In this document: positions 6,078 to 6,553 of the stretch, piece by piece
Layout: each line of letters starts with the position of its first letter
How positions within the stretch are numbered: the first letter of the stretch is position 1
DNA from: an uncultured cyanobacterium
GTDB taxonomy: Bacteria; Cyanobacteriota; Cyanobacteriia; PCC-6307; Cyanobiaceae
Length of the DNA stretch: 6,553 nt
Assembly (NCBI GenBank): GCA_903831165.1
Contig: CAIKWV010000228.1
Coordinates: 1-6,553, forward strand
Direction: 5' to 3'
Notes under the pieces: model-generated
Told to the model about the DNA's origin: nothing
The model's input: the letters and a program-made list of their open reading frames with translations, nothing else
Databases searched by the model: none
Position numbers and translations under genes: made by a program

Positions 6078-6172
6078 GGGCCTCTTGAAGCTGGTCTTGT
6101 TTTGACGTTTGTTCCCTTCTCTGCTCAGGTTTCAGTGTCTGGCCTGGGTGCCTGCTGTTCTGGCGCGGGCCT

Positions 6173-6553
6173 TCACCCCTCCCGCCGGTGCTTCTTGTAA
6201 AACCGCATCACCGCCAGGGCCACGCTGCGGGGATCGTGGCGCAGGGTGGCGGTGGGGCGGGCTCCCTGTAGTGGCGCGCACATCACCTCGTAGCCCTGAC
6301 TCACCAGGGCGCGGGCGTCGCAGCTGACCGGTTCGGCGCCGCGCAGGCGGTAGTTGCTCACCAGAGGCGTCTCCCCCAGATCCTCCTGGGCCAGCACGCA
6401 GTTGAACAGTCGCTTCTCGATGCCCAGGCTGGCCAGCTGGGCTTCGATCGCCCGCAGATGGCCGCCCACATCGAGCCCATCGGTTTCGCCGGGCTGGGTC
6501 ATCAGGTTGCAGATGTACAAGCGTGGAGCCTTGCTGCGGCTGATCGCGCTCAC
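6173..6553 (-). CDS. yvcK: YvcK/CofD-like protein (gluconeogenesis factor family), C-terminal part, cut by window edge
   Basis: The reverse strand is open from the window edge to a TGA at 6175-6173, giving the last 126 residues of a protein whose start lies outside. The segment LYICNLMTQPGETDG (fragment residues 12-26) is the signature of the YvcK branch of the CofD-like superfamily; GHLRAIEAQL and the terminal HDPRSVALAVMRFYKKH also fit, the latter as seen in picocyanobacteria. In Bacillus the homologue (YvcK/GlmR) binds UDP-GlcNAc and links cell-wall precursor supply to carbon source; its cyanobacterial role is not established. The gene converges on the rfb operon with a 95-base gap and appears functionally unrelated to it, apart from a general link to sugar-nucleotide metabolism. 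The symbol follows the family name. Confidence 0.88.
   Translation of the reverse strand: MSAISRSKAPRLYICNLMTQPGETDGLDVGGHLRAIEAQLASLGIEKRLFNCVLAQEDLGETPLVSNYRLRGAEPVSCDARALVSQGYEVMCAPLQGARPTATLRHDPRSVALAVMRFYKKHRREG

Noticed and set aside
6078..6172. Possible shared terminator between convergent rfbH and yvcK
   Set aside because: Only a 5-bp GCGGG/CCCGC pairing with an 11-base loop was found, with no T-run on either strand; not enough to call.
1..6553. CRISPR array, tRNA, rRNA, insertion sequence or phage attachment site
   Set aside because: No regularly spaced repeats, no tRNA-like cloverleaf, no transposase and no terminal inverted repeats were seen.

Overview
The window looks like a piece of a GC-rich picocyanobacterial chromosome (Synechococcus/Cyanobium type). 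The basis is the strong GC bias in third codon positions, starts without clear Shine-Dalgarno sequences, a YvcK-family C-terminus that reads like picocyanobacterial versions, and one exact copy of the HIP1 octamer GCGATCGC (4025-4032). The species assignment is inference; no marker gene is present.

Layout, left to right. (1) 1-342, minus strand: the start of an exported YtcJ-like amidohydrolase, cut by the window edge, with a signal peptide built on tandem 18-bp repeats. (2) 343-561: a divergent intergenic region with a strong 7-bp, tetraloop hairpin just before the next start. (3) 562-2256, plus strand: a 564-residue outer-membrane porin resembling the DcaP family (signal peptide, periplasmic coiled-coil stalk, Pro/Ala linker, C-terminal beta-barrel). 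(4) 2257-2653: a 397-base gene-free stretch, partly AT-richer than its surroundings, holding two small hairpins, an isolated TATAAT and a cluster of three TTAGG repeats. (5) 2654-6077, plus strand: a compact rfbF-rfbG-rfbH operon. (6) 6078-6172: a short convergent gap. (7) 6173-6553, minus strand: the C-terminal 126 residues of a YvcK/CofD-like protein, cut by the window edge.

The central genes form one pathway. RfbF makes CDP-glucose from glucose-1-phosphate and CTP, RfbG converts it to CDP-4-keto-6-deoxyglucose, and RfbH carries out the PLP/[2Fe-2S]-dependent C-3 dehydration on the way to 3,6-dideoxyhexoses of LPS O-antigen or other surface glycans. The diagnostic residues are present: nucleotidyltransferase motifs in RfbF, TGxTGxxG and YxxxK in RfbG, and the His-for-Lys substitution plus four cluster cysteines in RfbH. 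The usual next enzymes, the E3 reductase (RfbI/AscD type) and a CDP-sugar reductase/epimerase, are not in the window; the operon ends against an unrelated convergent gene.

I found no clearly new system. The points most worth a second look are the orphan rfbFGH cassette without its reductase, the two insertions in RfbH (one widening the cluster-cysteine spacing, one carrying an extra Cys pair), a 9-codon mini-ORF that bridges the rfbG stop and rfbH start, and the leader hairpins before the porin and rfbF.
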